From: Prevotella sp.
Lineage (GTDB): Bacteria; Bacteroidota; Bacteroidia; Bacteroidales; Bacteroidaceae
Assembly: GCA_022732315.1 (NCBI GenBank)
Contig: JAIJUV010000168.1
Span: 1-5,764 of the forward strand
Direction of reading: 5' to 3'
DNA length: 5,764 nucleotides
The notes below the pieces were generated by a model. That model ran no database searches and was not told where the DNA came from. It saw only the letters and a list, made by a program, of their open reading frames with translations. A program made the position numbers and the translations under genes. Position 1 is the first letter of the stretch. Every line of letters begins with the position of its first letter. Shown in pieces: positions 5,476 through 5,764 of the stretch.

Positions 5476-5542
5476 AACAAACAGAAAGCGGGTGTGTCAT
5501 AAGTCTGGATAAAGACCATGGCACACCCACTTTCTGTTTGTT
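5476..5542. terminator. Long imperfect hairpin between convergent genes, bidirectional terminator
   Basis: Arms 5476-5500 and 5518-5542 are 25 bases each and pair throughout except for one C/A mismatch and one G-U pair. They include AACAAACAGAAAG and GGGTGTG with their complements. The 17-nt loop holds a further GTCT/AGAC pair (5503-5506 with 5513-5516). Read rightward it ends the sigma/anti-sigma operon, with CTTTTT at 5548-5553 a little beyond; read leftward it ends the peptide gene and is followed by TTTT. The length is large for a simple terminator, so a repetitive element (MITE or REP-like) that doubles as terminator is also possible. Confidence 0.75.
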
Positions 5543-5551
5543 ATTTGCTTT

Positions 5552-5647
5552 TTAGCTCATGCAGCTCGTAACGCCGAGCGAAGTAGCTACGGCTGATAGA
5601 ATCGAGATCAAAATCTGAATAACGGTTTTCCAAGTTTCCTTTTTCAT
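5552..5647 (-). CDS. Smalltalk-like micro-lipoprotein, 31 aa
   Basis: On the minus strand an ATG at 5647-5645 opens a 31-codon frame ending TAA at 5554-5552. The peptide starts MKKETWKTVIQILISIL. A hydrophobic stretch follows and then a lipobox-like VTSC at residues 26-29, leaving only two residues (MS) after the cysteine. This agrees closely with my recollection of the Bacteroidota 'smalltalk protein' family: 30-odd residues, MKKETWKT at the front and LGVTSC near the end. Its members are often near a HU-like DNA-binding protein gene and an N-acetylmuramoyl-L-alanine amidase gene. No amidase lies downstream here, where a terminator and the convergent barrel gene are found; any HU-like partner would lie beyond the right edge. 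Function is unknown. If lipidated, the product would be almost only a signal peptide with a lipid-bearing cysteine. No -7 box is visible upstream. Confidence 0.85.
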   Translation of the reverse strand: MKKETWKTVIQILISILSAVATSLGVTSCMS

Positions 5648-5663
5648 AGGCAGTTTTTTAAAA

Positions 5664-5719
5664 TGATTAGTGATTAATGATTAGTGATTAGTGATGAATG
5701 ATTAGTGGTAAATGATTAT
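5664..5719. repeat. Eight 7-bp tandem repeats (TGATTAG type)
   Basis: Eight consecutive 7-bp units follow one another: TGATTAG, TGATTAA, TGATTAG, TGATTAG, TGATGAA, TGATTAG, TGGTAAA and TGATTAT. Because 7 is not a multiple of 3, the stops TGA, TAG and TAA fall in all three plus-strand frames; the complementary strand also carries repeated TAA. The array is untranslated and sits in the leader region of the minus-strand peptide gene. It accounts for half of the gene-free stretch 5648-5764, whose other recognisable element is the hairpin at the edge. Confidence 0.9.
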
Positions 5720-5746
5720 TTTTAGCGATGTGATAGGATAGAAGAG

Positions 5747-5764
5747 TAGCCCCCGAAGGGGCTA
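5747..5764 (-). other. Hairpin with cUUCGg tetraloop in minus-strand RNA, at the window edge
   Basis: TAGCCCC (5747-5753) and GGGGCTA (5758-5764) are exact complements around a 4-nt loop. On the minus strand the loop reads TTCG closed by a C-G pair, the unusually stable cUUCGg tetraloop, so this strand is the likely transcript. No T-run follows it on the minus strand (CTCTTCTATCC), so it may be the 3' end structure of an upstream minus-strand gene or a leader element. The window ends at its last base, so longer pairing cannot be judged. Confidence 0.6.

Noticed and set aside
5664..5719. CRISPR-like or attachment-site repeat
   Set aside because: Units are only 7 bp, directly adjacent and without spacers; no cas gene, integrase or tRNA gene is seen in the window.

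Overview
The window reads as chromosomal DNA from a gut-type Bacteroidota, most likely Prevotellaceae (Segatella/Prevotella copri-like). Signs of this are Bacteroidota -7 promoter boxes (TATCTTTG), poor Shine-Dalgarno sequences, a lipoprotein with a lipocalin-like C-terminus, a sigma factor paired with a double-membrane-spanning anti-sigma/beta-barrel protein, and a 'smalltalk'-type micro-lipoprotein. The genus is inferred from gene style, not from a marker gene.

Layout. Positions 1-377 (minus) hold the N-terminal 125 codons of valyl-tRNA synthetase, which runs off the left edge. A compact 120-bp divergent promoter region (378-497) carries two mirror-image -7 boxes. From it a plus-strand group runs right: a 77-aa two-helix membrane protein, a 34-aa one-helix membrane peptide, the NTP pyrophosphohydrolase MazG with an extended interdomain linker, and a lipocalin-like lipoprotein. 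After a hairpin at 2484-2514 comes ribonuclease Z with a TTG start, closed by a strong bidirectional-type terminator at 3491-3530.

The most interesting part is 3568-5464. It is a two-gene operon overlapping by 8 nt: an ECF sigma factor (also TTG start) and a 449-aa protein. That protein joins a cytoplasmic anti-sigma-like segment, one inner-membrane helix, a Ser/Ala-rich periplasmic linker of about 130 residues, and a C-terminal outer-membrane beta-barrel. This matches the dual membrane-spanning anti-sigma (Dma) arrangement described in Bacteroides thetaiotaomicron, where such proteins control outer-membrane vesicle formation. One polypeptide would physically join both membranes and hold the sigma factor until the envelope state changes.

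A long imperfect hairpin (5476-5542) ends this operon. It also separates it from a convergent 31-aa smalltalk-like lipopeptide gene on the minus strand (5552-5647). Upstream of that peptide gene are eight 7-bp tandem repeats, which put stops in all frames, and at the very edge a hairpin that gives a cUUCGg tetraloop in minus-strand RNA.

Functionally the window mixes housekeeping genes (ValS, MazG, RNase Z) with envelope genes (two small membrane proteins, the lipoprotein, the sigma/anti-sigma barrel pair and the lipopeptide). Short tandem duplications recur in mazG, after mazG, at the end of rnz, in the barrel-protein linker and near the right edge. This suggests active replication slippage in linkers and intergenic DNA.
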